Shown one piece after another: positions 49,973 through 60,223 of a stretch of 64,000 nt of DNA (position 1 is its first letter; each line of letters opens with the position of its first letter). The notes below the pieces were generated by a model that worked only from the letters and a program-made list of their open reading frames with translations, searched no databases and was not told the origin of the DNA. The DNA comes from Leishmania donovani (taxonomy: Eukaryota; Euglenozoa; Kinetoplastea; Trypanosomatida; Trypanosomatidae): assembly GCF_000227135.1 (NCBI RefSeq), contig NC_018233.1:141958-205957 (forward strand). The letters are read 5' to 3'. The translations under genes were made by a program, and so were the position numbers.

Positions 49973-50531
49973 CACACATGCCTCTCAGTGCGTGCTGTCT
50001 CAGGCTCCAGTACAGCCCCACTCTCTCTGCCTGGGGAGAAGCCAAAGCAGCCCCCCTCCCCTCCCCTCCTATGCCTGCCGAATGCCGAACTCGCCTCTGG
50101 TGTGTGACAGGGTCAGGTGTCTGTGACGTAGGCGGAGGTCCGCGCGATGCATCGCTGCTGATGTCGGCGGTGAGGGCCTGGATGGCGTTGCGTCGGGGCG
50201 ACCTGCGACCGTGCACACGCCTGCACACCGTCTATGTGATGGGCGAAGTGCCAGCGTGGCTCGAACGCACCCCGCACGGCCCTCACACTGACCACTGGTG
50301 GGGGGCAGCCTGAGCGCCACGCCGAGGGGGATGCACCAGGGGTGGCGACCGGCACAATGGGGGAGCGGCTGCGAGGCGACCTGCTCAGCGGGCATGTGGG
50401 CTGGGCTCGAGGCAGAGGCGGTGCTGAGACGACTGGGTCGGCGCATTGCTGCCGTGCGCGCGTGCGCCCAGGGCTGCTTGGCACCAGGCGGATGGGGCAC
50501 CTGTGGCAGGGGTCTGTGGTGGTGTGTGGTG
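49973..50531. mobile_element. SIDER-like degenerate retroposon, copy 2 (intact)
   Basis: 559 bp, same orientation as copy 1 at 40254-40944, and differing from it at 50372, 50525 and 50527 only. It has no gap and serves as the reference for repairing copy 1. A short A-rich stretch (50549-50562) follows. Its translations in all frames are Arg/Pro/Cys-rich and not gene-like. Confidence 0.65.
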
Positions 50532-51050
50532 ATTTAGGCATGCAAGTCACGCAAAAAGAAAACTTGCATCACGTGCGGTGATCCTTCACTCGCGTGTATC
50601 TTCCTCTCTCTATCCTCCACCACCTCCGCCCTGCGGCTGCAGTCCTCTTCTTCAACGACGCGCACGCTCTTCACCCCTCTGCCACACGAGCAGGCTGTCT
50701 GCTCTCCACGTGACACGCTTCGCGTCTCTACATGCATGCTATGGTGTGTAGCGCCAACCGTGGCACCGGCGCAACGCCGCACCGCCTGCGAGGGAAGAGA
50801 AGGTGCTCCCGAGCGGGAGGCTGCCGCCTCTTCTTAGAGCACGCATGCCTCCCTCTCCCTTTCAAACCACGCCGCCGCCGTCGTTGTATGCTCTCCTCCT
50901 CACTTCACCCTCCCCCCTCCTCTTGCAACACCTCGTGGGCGCACTCCCCAGCAGCAAATAAACGACACCGACAGACACTCTACACGCGGTGCTTCGGGCG
51001 CCGCTGGTCTCGTGCAGCGCCCGCCCCCCCCCCTCCCCATCCGTCGAGGT
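50532..51050. other. Intergenic spacer
   Basis: Contains an A-rich patch, CT tracts near 50891-50935 and a C-run at about 51023-51032. No gene seen. Confidence 0.55.
50950..50951 (+). promoter_or_regulatory. Probable spliced-leader acceptor AG
   Basis: First AG after the CT tract at about 50891-50928; leaves a 99-nt 5' UTR with no ATG before 51051. Confidence 0.6.
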
Positions 51051-53651
51051 ATGCAGTCCACTGCAACAGCGGCAGAAGTAGCGATGGATCCTCTGTGTGC
51101 AGACGCCCACGATGCTGCCGCCGCTAGCGAAGTGGAGACAAGTGAGGCCGATGGCGCACCTGATACCACTGTTGCCGTACTCCCTGTGGAGCAGGCAGTG
51201 GATGCGTCGACCCCAGCGCAGGAAGGGCAGCAGGCAATCGCTGGCGAAGCGAGCGATGACTTCGGACATGGCCTGTGCGAGGTGCAGGTCAGGGCTCCGG
51301 AGTTTCTGCAAGCTCCTTCTGACCAGCCGGCATCGCCGCAGCTGAGCGCAACGACACACGGGGTCGCAACGACGCCGCGGAACTCCACGGCGTTTGTGCC
51401 GAATATGCCGGCGGCGTCGGCGGTGAATGAGGTTTATGTGCGCGCACCGCCTTACGCGTATGCGACGACGACGGCAATCAACGCACACAGTGCTGCTGCT
51501 CCGGAAGACGACGCCGGACCACTGGAATCGAGGATCTCTTCCGCGGAGACGAGGCTCGCCACGGCAGCAGCAGCCGATGGAAGTGACAGCCAGCAGCAGC
51601 AGGATCATGATCAGCAGGTGGACGGCACCGCATCCAGCCCGCGCGGAATACCAACGGCTGCTGCGGCGGTGGCCGACTCGCAGGCCTGGGTTATCAACTT
51701 CGCACCCAGTAAGCCGATCCCGACGCGCAAGATGACAAAGAAGGAGAGGGAAACAATCAAGCAGTTGCGACTGCGCAGTCAGACCATCGGCTCAGGTGCA
51801 CCGACTGCCACCATGACCGCGCTGGCAGCCGGTGACGGCCTCGGCGCGGACAGCGAGGGAAACACTGTTGTCACGCTTGGCGTCGGCACGTCAGCCGCAT
51901 CGCCGTCTTCGCCGCTGCAGGTGGTCCACCTCGAAACCCTGGCCGTAGACCGCGAGGCGCTCATTCCAACGAACCTGCCAACGACGCGGGCCGACCTCGA
52001 GGCGCGGCTAGTACTGCGCCTTCCACGCTTACTGTGTGTAAGCAAGCAGTACCCACGCGGCTGCGGCATAGCCTCGCTGGCGTCCGTGTACAACTACCTT
52101 TACAGCTGGCTGGGCGAGAGCGCCGTCGGGGCCAACCGCGCACCGCACTCGCAGGAGGAGCTCATGTCGATCCTCGGCTTTGAGCCGCCCTTCGGCGACA
52201 TTGCGTGGGGGCCGTTCACCGGCAACGCCACGCTGATCCGCTGGTTCCACGCGCTGAACCGGCACTTCGGCGTGCGCGGGCGTGCGTATATTCTATACAA
52301 GGCCCACGGTAGTGGCAATACAGCGCACCTCTACGCCAACAGCACCGAGGCGCTGGCAGCCGTGAAGGCTGCGCTGCGCGACCCGCACTGCGCCCTCATA
52401 TACCACTGCTACAACCACTACATGGTGCCAATCGGTTACCAGGACATTCCGCTTGCGCAGACGGACTTCCTCAAGCCGGACGTGCCCGAGTCGAACTGTG
52501 ACACGACTATCTTCATTGGGGAGGTCAGCCGCGGTCGGCACGAGGCGATGTACGCGCGCAAGTGGTCGCAGATTGTGAAGGATATCGAGTGCAAGTCACC
52601 CTTCTTCTTCAACATTCGCCATCCTGAGCAGGGCGTGCAGCGGCGCGAGCCCAAGAAGAAGTCGTACAAGGAGGGGGTGAGCGAAGGTGCTGGCGCCGCT
52701 GCCCCGCATGCGACCACCGCCGCTACCACCGCGGCGGCGGTGGCAACGGAAGAGGAGGTGGAGGAGCCGCAGCCACCGCAGCCGGAGCCGGAGGGCCAAG
52801 GGCGGCAGAACAGGAGCCCGAGCGGGGTATACAGCGCCGCTGTGAGCATCCTAGCTGCATCGACGAACGCCCCTCCGGGCAGCGCCGCTACTGTGCCGCA
52901 CGACATCGACAACGATGTCGACGCCGACGTCCTTGACAATGCAGCGCGCAGCACAAGCAGCGATACGGTCGAGATGATGCCCTCTGCCGCCGCCGCCACA
53001 CCATCACTGCCGTCGGCGGCGTCGCCGTCACCTTTGCAGCAGCCGCTGTCGCACTCTTCTCCGGCCCCAGGGGTGTCAACCAGAGCCGTTCTCAGGCCTG
53101 ACTTCGCTGAGCCGTCGGGGGACACAGCCGGCAGTTTGTCCGTCAAGACAGAGCTGCAGCCGCAGGTAGTGGTGGAGGAAGAGCTGGCGGCTGCGGAGTG
53201 TGGCATAAACTGTGAGGAGAGTGCTGGTGCGTCTCCCGCCGCTCGGTCGGCATCACTGTTGCTCAGCGACGCGCCCGGAGCTCCCCTTGCGGACAACGCC
53301 ATGGCTTCGTTCACCGAAGCCATCGACTCAGTGCCCGAACCCTCACCTCCACCAGCGTCGTCCTCACCGAGGCAAAAGCCGACGCAGTTTGGCAATGCGT
53401 GTGCGCGTGCGGGCAGGGCAGCGGAGTCTCCCCACTCTTCGCAACCGGCGCGGTCGCCAGCCAAGTCGAAGAAGGGGCAGGGCAACTTGCACTGCATCAT
53501 CTGCTTCCGCAATGACGAGGTGGAGCCGCACCTGGAGCGGTACGAGGACGCGCCGGTGCCACTTGCCGGAGCCGCCGAAGCACCGCCGTGGAGGTCGTTG
53601 TCCTTGCCATCCAGCGACAACAGCTCGAGTAGTAATGCGGACGACGCATGA
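51051..53651 (+). CDS. BIVM-family protein with cysteine-peptidase-like core, 866 aa
   Basis: The core (about 305-540) matches the vertebrate BIVM (basic, immunoglobulin-like variable motif containing) family as I recall it. It has LCVSKQYPRGCGIASLASVY at 328-347, then a stretch with ILGFEPPF, then GPFTGNATLIRWF, and YHCYNHYMVPIGY from Tyr451. Cys338 followed by a Gly-x-x-Ser helix and His456 have the arrangement of a C39/papain-like Cys-His pair, so peptidase-like activity is plausible but unproven; BIVM's function is not established. The flanks (1 to about 300 and about 560-840) are Ala/Ser/Gln/Glu-rich. A short Cys-containing motif near residue 815 (LHCIICFRNDEVEPHLERY) is a possible zinc ligand pair. 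Start 51051 follows the predicted splice site; Met12 (51084) is an alternative. Confidence 0.8.
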   Translation: MQSTATAAEVAMDPLCADAHDAAAASEVETSEADGAPDTTVAVLPVEQAVDASTPAQEGQQAIAGEASDDFGHGLCEVQVRAPEFLQAPSDQPASPQLSATTHGVATTPRNSTAFVPNMPAASAVNEVYVRAPPYAYATTTAINAHSAAAPEDDAGPLESRISSAETRLATAAAADGSDSQQQQDHDQQVDGTASSPRGIPTAAAAVADSQAWVINFAPSKPIPTRKMTKKERETIKQLRLRSQTIGSGAPTATMTALAAGDGLGADSEGNTVVTLGVGTSAASPSSPLQVVHLETLAVDREALIPTNLPTTRADLEARLVLRLPRLLCVSKQYPRGCGIASLASVYNYLYSWLGESAVGANRAPHSQEELMSILGFEPPFGDIAWGPFTGNATLIRWFHALNRHFGVRGRAYILYKAHGSGNTAHLYANSTEALAAVKAALRDPHCALIYHCYNHYMVPIGYQDIPLAQTDFLKPDVPESNCDTTIFIGEVSRGRHEAMYARKWSQIVKDIECKSPFFFNIRHPEQGVQRREPKKKSYKEGVSEGAGAAAPHATTAATTAAAVATEEEVEEPQPPQPEPEGQGRQNRSPSGVYSAAVSILAASTNAPPGSAATVPHDIDNDVDADVLDNAARSTSSDTVEMMPSAAAATPSLPSAASPSPLQQPLSHSSPAPGVSTRAVLRPDFAEPSGDTAGSLSVKTELQPQVVVEEELAAAECGINCEESAGASPAARSASLLLSDAPGAPLADNAMASFTEAIDSVPEPSPPPASSSPRQKPTQFGNACARAGRAAESPHSSQPARSPAKSKKGQGNLHCIICFRNDEVEPHLERYEDAPVPLAGAAEAPPWRSLSLPSSDNSSSSNADDA

Positions 53652-54512
53652 CCATGCCCGTCGATGCGTGCCACGTGCAGAGTTGCCACCAGCCGATGCG
53701 ACGAGGACGTGCACGAATGGGTACGCCGTTGCGGGTGTGGGTGCATCTGCATGCATGCACGTGGTCTCCGCCTCTCCGAGGAGCTTGCTCGCTCGTTCCC
53801 ACAGTCGCTCTGTGCACGTGCGCCATCCACTGCTTTGAATACGTGTGCCTGTAGCCGCCGTATCGCTACGCTCTCCCTCCTTCTCCATAGGCACCAGGCG
53901 AACAGGATGAAGCTCCCCGTGCCTCCCGCCATCACGATGGCGCCGATACCGGCTCATCCCGTCCTTAGTGATTCACCTATATATACGTATGTGTATGCGT
54001 GTGTGTGTGTGTGCCTCTCCGTCCACCGCACAACGCCCCCTCCCCTGTATCGGGGTGGGCATATGATGGCTTCCTGCAAGACTTTCGACTTCTCTCTGCA
54101 CTCCCTTCCTCTTCCCTTCCGTCGTATTGCAATCTCTCCGCGGCTTTTGAAAACCATCATCATCCACGCCCCTCACTGCCTGCGATGCACCGCAGTAGGA
54201 CAGAGGGCATCGGTGTACCCTGCGATAGACGCGCACCACCACCGCCGCCCCTCTACAACACACTCACACACAAACACACACACACTCTGTGTGTGTGTGC
54301 AACACCCTGGTAAGGTGGCCCACTACCGGCCTAGTCGCCTACACTAGCAAGACGTAGGCACGCCCAGTCGTGCGCCTCTCAGCCTCTCCCGCCTTTTCCT
54401 TTTGCTCTCCGGCCCTGCTCGTCCATACGACGAGGACGGTCCTCTGAAGCATAGACGTCTGCGTGGGAGACCCCGTCACACACGGCAGCGTTAACGAAGG
54501 GGGCTGCTGGCA
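53652..54512. other. Intergenic spacer
   Basis: AT/TATA stretch near 53977-53997, TG tract near 53998-54012, CA and TG tracts near 54262-54300, then CT tracts leading to the next gene. No gene seen. Confidence 0.6.
54433..54434 (+). promoter_or_regulatory. Probable spliced-leader acceptor AG
   Basis: First AG after the CT-rich stretch at about 54389-54424; gives a 78-nt 5' UTR with no ATG before 54513. Confidence 0.55.
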
Positions 54513-57500
54513 ATGGAGACTGGCCGTCGCCGCCAGGTGCGCAATGCGCGCCGGCTGCGGCGTCATCAGCGCAGTGGGGCCGATGGCAACGATGCCCAGG
54601 AGAGGTGCACCGGCTCGGCCGCTGACAGCGGCCGCTCTATTCCGCCACCACCCAGCTCTGCCCCAGGTGTGATGATGGGCACTGGCGCAGCGGCATCTGG
54701 AGCTGTTGGTCACCGTACCTCGGTCGTCGCGAGCCGCGACGAGGCGCAGCGACTCTCCGAGCGTATGAAGCAACAACGACAAGTGAAGAGCCGCGCGGAT
54801 CAGATACTGTCGCAGCGCGAAGCGCTCATCCGGGAGCGGTACGCGCCAAACGCGGTCGCCGCCACAGCTCAGTGGCAGTCGCAGCAGCAGCAGCAGCAGC
54901 AAGCCTCTGCCTACGCTTTCGACAAGGATGACTTGCTCGCAAACCTTATCGGCGAGAGCAGAGCGAACTTCCTCAAGCTGGACCACGACCTGACGGAAGA
55001 CCACACGATTGCCACGCATCGGCTGCACACCTCCGTCTTTTCCCACGCGAAGAGCTTCTTGCTTCTGTTCCGCGACGTCGACCGTGCCAGTGACCTCGTT
55101 GAAGCCCTCAAGGCCAACGTGCAGGGCACAAAGGCCGCAATCTCCAGTATCAGCAAGTACTCTGCGAACTTCGTGGCTGGTGGGTCGATGTCTTCGGCAG
55201 ACAAGCTGCCTGGCTCCGCCACCGCCGACGTGCGTGGTTGCAGTGCTGGAAGTGGCAGCGTGTTCAGCGCAGCGCTCGGCGGAACCCCTAGCGATGGCGA
55301 TCCGCGACGGTTCGCACGACCGAGTCTCGTATCTCGCCGCATCACGCAGCGCTACGCCTCGGGCGGCAGCAGCGATATGGCGTGGCTGAATGACGGTGAT
55401 GCCGGCTTCGGCTGGGGCACCGGAGGCACCGCCAATACCGGCCCGTCGGCCGCCGCCAGGTCCAGCCGCACCACAACGTGGGCCTCGACGGTGCATCGCA
55501 GCGGCGTGGCGGACGAGGAGGGAGCGGCGGCCGACGGTGGCGCGGATGCCGTGACCACAAATGCAGGCGCCTCGCGGCCGACGACGCGCGGGCTGAACGT
55601 CTCTTCGGTGCGACAGTGGAGATACACAATCGGTATGGGGACCGGCCTCGCCGCTAGGGGCAGTGCCGGTGACCGCGAGGCGGCGGAGAGCAGACTCACA
55701 GCTCCCGGGCGACAGCTGCGAGGTGGGTCTGGGCTGAGGGCTAAGTCCCGCGCATCGACGGGGCACACCACCACCGCTGCCAGGTCAGAAAAGGAAGCCG
55801 CCGACACCACCGCCTTCGTGGACATCCTGCGCGAGGAGGTGAACCAGCTCCTTACGGAGCGGCGTCATGTCGACGCCGCGGAGCTGCTGTACCGCCTTGC
55901 CGACGAGGCGAAGGCGAAGGGGTGCGTGCCGTTCCTGCTGGACCTCGAGGCGGCCCTCGTCAGCAGCGTTATCACGAACGTTGTCAAGATTCCAATCACG
56001 CCCATGTACGTTGAGAGCCTGCACGTGCCGCTGATTCAGCTGCTCCTCCGCTTCGGCCGCTCCCGCAGCGCGGCTGCCGTGTACCTGACGATGCATACAT
56101 CGTGGCTGCATAGCGAGGTGCAGAGATTGCAGTCGCGCGTGGACCCACAGTACGCCAGCCTCATCGCCGTTGACTTTCTTGTGCGAGCGACACGGGCGAC
56201 GGTGCGGCGGCAGCGCACCCTCGGCCTTGCCCTTGCAGCGGCGCGGCCTTTCATGGAGGACGGTGGCGCCGGCACGGCCGGAGCGGCTGCGGCGGGCAAA
56301 ACGGACGGAAGGCGACCTGCCGCTGGAGCCAGCCGCGCCACCGCCAGTGATGCTGCTGGTGCTGTCACAACGCAGAAGCCTGCGCCGCCGAGGGGGGCGA
56401 CGGCCGCTTCGCCCGGATCGTGGATCCCGCCGAACTCGGCTGTGCTGTTGTGGGTGCGCCGCAACGTGGAGCGCTTTGCGTGCGACGTGCTGGCGACGCA
56501 CCTGCTGAGCTTCGGCAGCGGCACGGACGGCGGCGACCCGACTCGCATCCGTCAGGCGGCGCAGATGATGGCGCAAACTTCCCGCGTGATGCAGACGCTC
56601 AGCAGCGACGGATTCGCCGGCTGCGACACCCTCATCATGCGGCAGCTGACGCCGAGCCTGGTCATCCTCGAGGACGACTTCACGCGGCTGACCGGGGAGC
56701 GGGTGGAGCACGGCGGGCGGGCGATGATGGAGCAGCTGATCATGGGCAGCCTTGCCTTCTACGAGACGCACGCGGCGAACACGGCGGCCACCGCGACGGC
56801 CGCGACGACTGCTGCTACCACGACCGCAGACGTGAAGGCGGCGACAGCAACGCCGCCGCTGTCGCCGATGCCGGTGCAATCAGTCTCCCGACTCTACACG
56901 CCTCCCTATCAGCCCTCCCGCTGCGATGACGTCGCTCGAAAGGTGCGGGTGCATTGCCAAGGGCTGGTGCAGCTGATTCGGTCCCTCCCGCTCTCTGGCC
57001 ATTCGCTGCTGGTCCAGTTGCTGCTGGCGCCTGCCTCGTCCTCTTTGTTCAAGAACGTGACCTCAGCTGGCAGCGCAGCGCAGGGCACATCGTCGCCGTC
57101 GAGGCCCGGGCCGGCGACACGGAGCTGCGGGTCCGCCTCCGGCGCGACTGGCGGTGCAGCCGCCTATCGCACGGGTGGTGGCTGTGGCGCGACGGCGCTG
57201 CTCAGCAAGGCTGGCGCGACCTCTGCGGCGCCACCCGCCGCCTCCCTCACCACCCCTCTGTTCTCCACGGCACCGCCGCCGCCGCTGTCGTCGGAGCGCT
57301 TCCGGTTCCTGCGCTACGCAAACGGCTGCTCCAGCACGCACGTGCGCCTGTTGCAGTCCTTGTGTGGCTACGTGGCCGCGCTGACGGGGACGGACCAGCT
57401 GCCCGCGGAGGTCATGGCATCTGCGGCGGCGCAGGAGCAGGAGAGCACCAACTCGGCCGCAGCTATGGCGATGCGGGTGCAGCAGGCAGAGTGCGTAGCG

Positions 57501-59744
57501 TACCTGCTCACGAGCGCGGTAGTGACGGAGTCGATCGATGTCGTGCTCTGCAACTTGCTCTCGCACATGATGGCGGTACTTCTGCGCCAACGTAAGGCGC
57601 TCGTGCGGTTCCTGTCGTCGGAGACGTTCCTGACGAACCACCGCCGTGCCTTTCCATCGGCGGCCGCGAAGTCAGCCGTGCCCGACGCGCCGTTCTTCTC
57701 CGACCCTGCCTCGTCACCGGCGTGGGTGCTGGATAGCACGCTGTGCCTGCTCTCAGACGTACTCGGCCTCGGTGCGTGGGTGTCGTTCTTCACCAGAGGC
57801 GGGGCGATGGCGCATATGCTGGCCGACGCGCAGTTCGGCTTCCGCACGCAGCACTTGGAGCGTGTGCAGTGGGAGATGCCGCGACTTGTGCAGGGGTGGA
57901 TGTGTGCGGCGCTGCTGCTCAACGCCGATGTGACTCGCGCCAATACCGTGCTCGCCCCGCCGACGACGTCGGTAAAGGCTTCGGCGCCATCCACGGCGCC
58001 CGGGCGGGGCTCGTCGGTTCCTACACCGCTCTTTTCACCGCAGCAAAGCATCCTGTTTGGCTCGCAGCCGCCAGACCGCGTCGATGGCCGGCCGCCGACG
58101 CTGTGGTCGAAGAGCAGCGTCTCGTTTTCTGCAGTTGCCGCCGCCGCCGCAACGGCAGCCGGGGCGACAGCGGCTGCTGCGGCAAAGAAGGCGAGCAAGG
58201 CCGGCGCAGACGCGGCCTCGGTGCTGCTCTCTATTCCCATCACGTCGCCTTCAGCCACGTCGCTGTCCGCAGCGACAGCTGACAAGAGGGAAACCATCAC
58301 TGCCCCGTTCTTCGCTGACGCCGGCGTCCGGGAGGAGCGGGTGCTGAAGCTCATCATGGCGTTTCTTAATCGCAAGTACTCTACCCCCGCCGGCTACATG
58401 GTGCACCGCTACGTTGTCGACTCGGCCAATGCGTCGTCCAACGGGAGCGCGAGCGCCGGGCTGAACGGTGTGTGGGCGATTCGCAGTCGGCTGAGCAGCT
58501 ACCCCGAGTTCCCGATCGGCGAGATGCGCGAGCACCGCGGCGACGAGGTATTTCTGTTTCACTGGTGCGTGCAGGTCTCGCTGCACCTGCTCACCTTCTT
58601 CCAGGAGCGCCTTATCACGCCGAGTTACGTGATGAACCAGCGCGCAGCAGAGGTGCAGGGCGGCATGACGTCCTTTCTGAATGCTGGGCTGCCCTTCCCT
58701 TTGAAAGGCTGCATCACGCCGCAGGAGGACACTGTACTTGCCGGGTGGTGCGCCGGCGGTGGCAACTACGTGACAGCTGTGGCACTGTTGCAGTTTTTAG
58801 TGATGCGGGTGCTGCGCGACGGTCTTTGCCGTGCTGACACGTGGTCGGCGGTGTACGGCTGCCCCATGGCGCAGTGGCGCAGCGACGAGGCGGTGCTGCG
58901 GCAGCAGCTCTTCTTCTTCTCGCTCTTCGCTTACCTGTGGGCGCCGCTGTTTACTGGCGGTCGCACACCGCGAGCGCGCGCAGCCGCGGCCGGCTCGTCT
59001 CCGGCCAAGGAGGAGGCGCCGGTGAGTTCGTATGTGGTGGACGGTCTTCCCTCGCTGGCGGTGCTGGAGTGGATGACGTGCGGTGGGGTGCTCAACCCTT
59101 CGACGAACGCGGATTCCGTTGCTGCAGCGATGGCGTCTGCCGCGCTCGCCACTATACCGGCCAACCTCACTGCCGTGGATGTGCTGTTTGCCACAGAGGG
59201 CACCATCCACATGTCATCGGGAGGCGACGAAGGCGCGGGTGCTGGTGCTGCGTGCGCTGCTCACTCTGCAACTGGCGGTGGTGCGGCGTCATGGAGGGCT
59301 AAGGCGGCCGGCAGAGGTACCACAGCGCCGGCGGCGGTGACAGGTGCATCGGTCGCCTCGCCGGCAACGCCCACCAACGCGATGCTGGCAAAGCGCGAGC
59401 TCTTCGGCTCATGCGCTTCCTACATTCCAGATGGCCCGTTGCGGGTGCTTCGACACTTTTTCGAGGAGCAGCTGGGCGAAAGTCGCGCCGCTCGCGCCAT
59501 CACGTCGGATGTCATGCGCACCCGCGTCGAGCGAGCCATGGCGGAGATCAACCTACTTGACTTTGTCGACACATCGCTCGGCGTGGGCGACGAGGGGGAG
59601 AGCGAGGATGAAGCCACTTCATCGACGGCGACCCGCTCCACCGCAGGCGCCGGTTCAGCGAACAGGATGTCGCCGTCGTCGCAGAAGGTGACCTTGCAGA
59701 ACTTGCGAGACTTGATTGCCGTGTACACAGTGCCGCTTTCTTAG
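54513..59744 (+). CDS. Exo84-like exocyst subunit, 1743 aa
   Basis: Exo84 is part of the exocyst tether that docks secretory vesicles. Residues about 137-220 form a helical block typical of the Vps51/EXO84/COG1 N-terminal domain (LLANLIGESRANFLKLDHDL, then a heptad region with FRDVDRASDLVEALKANVQG). From about 436 there is an EEVNQLLTERRHVDAAELLY helix pair followed by long alpha-helical stretches with few Gly, as in exocyst rod domains. Ala/Gly/Ser inserts interrupt the helices at about 250-420, 590-640, 760-790, 850-930, 1145-1260 and near 1590. A poly-Gln run sits at about 118-130. Length is far above the usual 650-800 residues, mostly from these inserts. The family call rests on pattern, not a search; another Vps51-domain tether is possible. 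Confidence 0.6.
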   Translation: METGRRRQVRNARRLRRHQRSGADGNDAQERCTGSAADSGRSIPPPPSSAPGVMMGTGAAASGAVGHRTSVVASRDEAQRLSERMKQQRQVKSRADQILSQREALIRERYAPNAVAATAQWQSQQQQQQQASAYAFDKDDLLANLIGESRANFLKLDHDLTEDHTIATHRLHTSVFSHAKSFLLLFRDVDRASDLVEALKANVQGTKAAISSISKYSANFVAGGSMSSADKLPGSATADVRGCSAGSGSVFSAALGGTPSDGDPRRFARPSLVSRRITQRYASGGSSDMAWLNDGDAGFGWGTGGTANTGPSAAARSSRTTTWASTVHRSGVADEEGAAADGGADAVTTNAGASRPTTRGLNVSSVRQWRYTIGMGTGLAARGSAGDREAAESRLTAPGRQLRGGSGLRAKSRASTGHTTTAARSEKEAADTTAFVDILREEVNQLLTERRHVDAAELLYRLADEAKAKGCVPFLLDLEAALVSSVITNVVKIPITPMYVESLHVPLIQLLLRFGRSRSAAAVYLTMHTSWLHSEVQRLQSRVDPQYASLIAVDFLVRATRATVRRQRTLGLALAAARPFMEDGGAGTAGAAAAGKTDGRRPAAGASRATASDAAGAVTTQKPAPPRGATAASPGSWIPPNSAVLLWVRRNVERFACDVLATHLLSFGSGTDGGDPTRIRQAAQMMAQTSRVMQTLSSDGFAGCDTLIMRQLTPSLVILEDDFTRLTGERVEHGGRAMMEQLIMGSLAFYETHAANTAATATAATTAATTTADVKAATATPPLSPMPVQSVSRLYTPPYQPSRCDDVARKVRVHCQGLVQLIRSLPLSGHSLLVQLLLAPASSSLFKNVTSAGSAAQGTSSPSRPGPATRSCGSASGATGGAAAYRTGGGCGATALLSKAGATSAAPPAASLTTPLFSTAPPPPLSSERFRFLRYANGCSSTHVRLLQSLCGYVAALTGTDQLPAEVMASAAAQEQESTNSAAAMAMRVQQAECVAYLLTSAVVTESIDVVLCNLLSHMMAVLLRQRKALVRFLSSETFLTNHRRAFPSAAAKSAVPDAPFFSDPASSPAWVLDSTLCLLSDVLGLGAWVSFFTRGGAMAHMLADAQFGFRTQHLERVQWEMPRLVQGWMCAALLLNADVTRANTVLAPPTTSVKASAPSTAPGRGSSVPTPLFSPQQSILFGSQPPDRVDGRPPTLWSKSSVSFSAVAAAAATAAGATAAAAAKKASKAGADAASVLLSIPITSPSATSLSAATADKRETITAPFFADAGVREERVLKLIMAFLNRKYSTPAGYMVHRYVVDSANASSNGSASAGLNGVWAIRSRLSSYPEFPIGEMREHRGDEVFLFHWCVQVSLHLLTFFQERLITPSYVMNQRAAEVQGGMTSFLNAGLPFPLKGCITPQEDTVLAGWCAGGGNYVTAVALLQFLVMRVLRDGLCRADTWSAVYGCPMAQWRSDEAVLRQQLFFFSLFAYLWAPLFTGGRTPRARAAAAGSSPAKEEAPVSSYVVDGLPSLAVLEWMTCGGVLNPSTNADSVAAAMASAALATIPANLTAVDVLFATEGTIHMSSGGDEGAGAGAACAAHSATGGGAASWRAKAAGRGTTAPAAVTGASVASPATPTNAMLAKRELFGSCASYIPDGPLRVLRHFFEEQLGESRAARAITSDVMRTRVERAMAEINLLDFVDTSLGVGDEGESEDEATSSTATRSTAGAGSANRMSPSSQKVTLQNLRDLIAVYTVPLS

Positions 59745-60183
59745 CCGCACAGCGGCAGTCGATGCGCTGCTGTAGTTTGTGTGGCTGTGCACCCCATAAT
59801 GGCAGCAGCTTGCTTGCGTGAGTCTTTGTGTCAAAGCCTTTTCTTTGTCTTCGCCCCACTTTCGCCGAGTGCACCCCGGAGATGGGCGCCCGCCAGTCTT
59901 GGCCGCGCAAAGGGCCAGTCGGGTGCGCCGCCGCCCGTGTTGCCTCCGCGCCGCGCCCCGGCATCGCGGAGGGGGCGTTGGGCGGTGTGCGCGGTCTGCG
60001 TTGTCGCCCGGTTTCTTCACTCTCCCCGCTTTCCCCTCGCTTTCTCGTCTCCCGCCCCAGCGCCGCGGGCGGGCCGGCCTCTTGCTCGGCGTTTCCCCCA
60101 TTTCCCTGAGGGCTCGGGCGCCGCGCCTCCGGGGTTCCGCCAGGGCGTGGCCGCGGGGTTTTTGGGGCGGGCGTAGGGGCCCG

Positions 60184-60223
60184 CGCCGCGCGGCGGCCGC
60201 CGCCCCCCCCCCCCCGCCCGGGA
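60184..60223. repeat. 40-bp near-duplicate at left edge of gap 3
   Basis: Matches 61102-61141 base for base except for a few differences within its C-run. Same length on both sides. Confidence 0.85.

Noticed and set aside
40254..50531. Idea that the two 559-bp repeats are terminal repeats of one large transposon
   Set aside because: The sequence between them holds ordinary trypanosomatid genes (LRR and one-TM proteins) with no reverse transcriptase, integrase or transposase; two independent short retroposon copies fit better.
52436..53935. 499-codon minus-strand ORF opposite the BIVM gene
   Set aside because: Lies over low-complexity coding sequence; Ser/Ala/Gly-rich shadow without domain or splice signal.
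54339..55766. 475-codon minus-strand ORF opposite the Exo84-like gene
   Set aside because: Arg/Ala/Gly/His-rich translation with no recognisable domain; shadow of the plus-strand gene.
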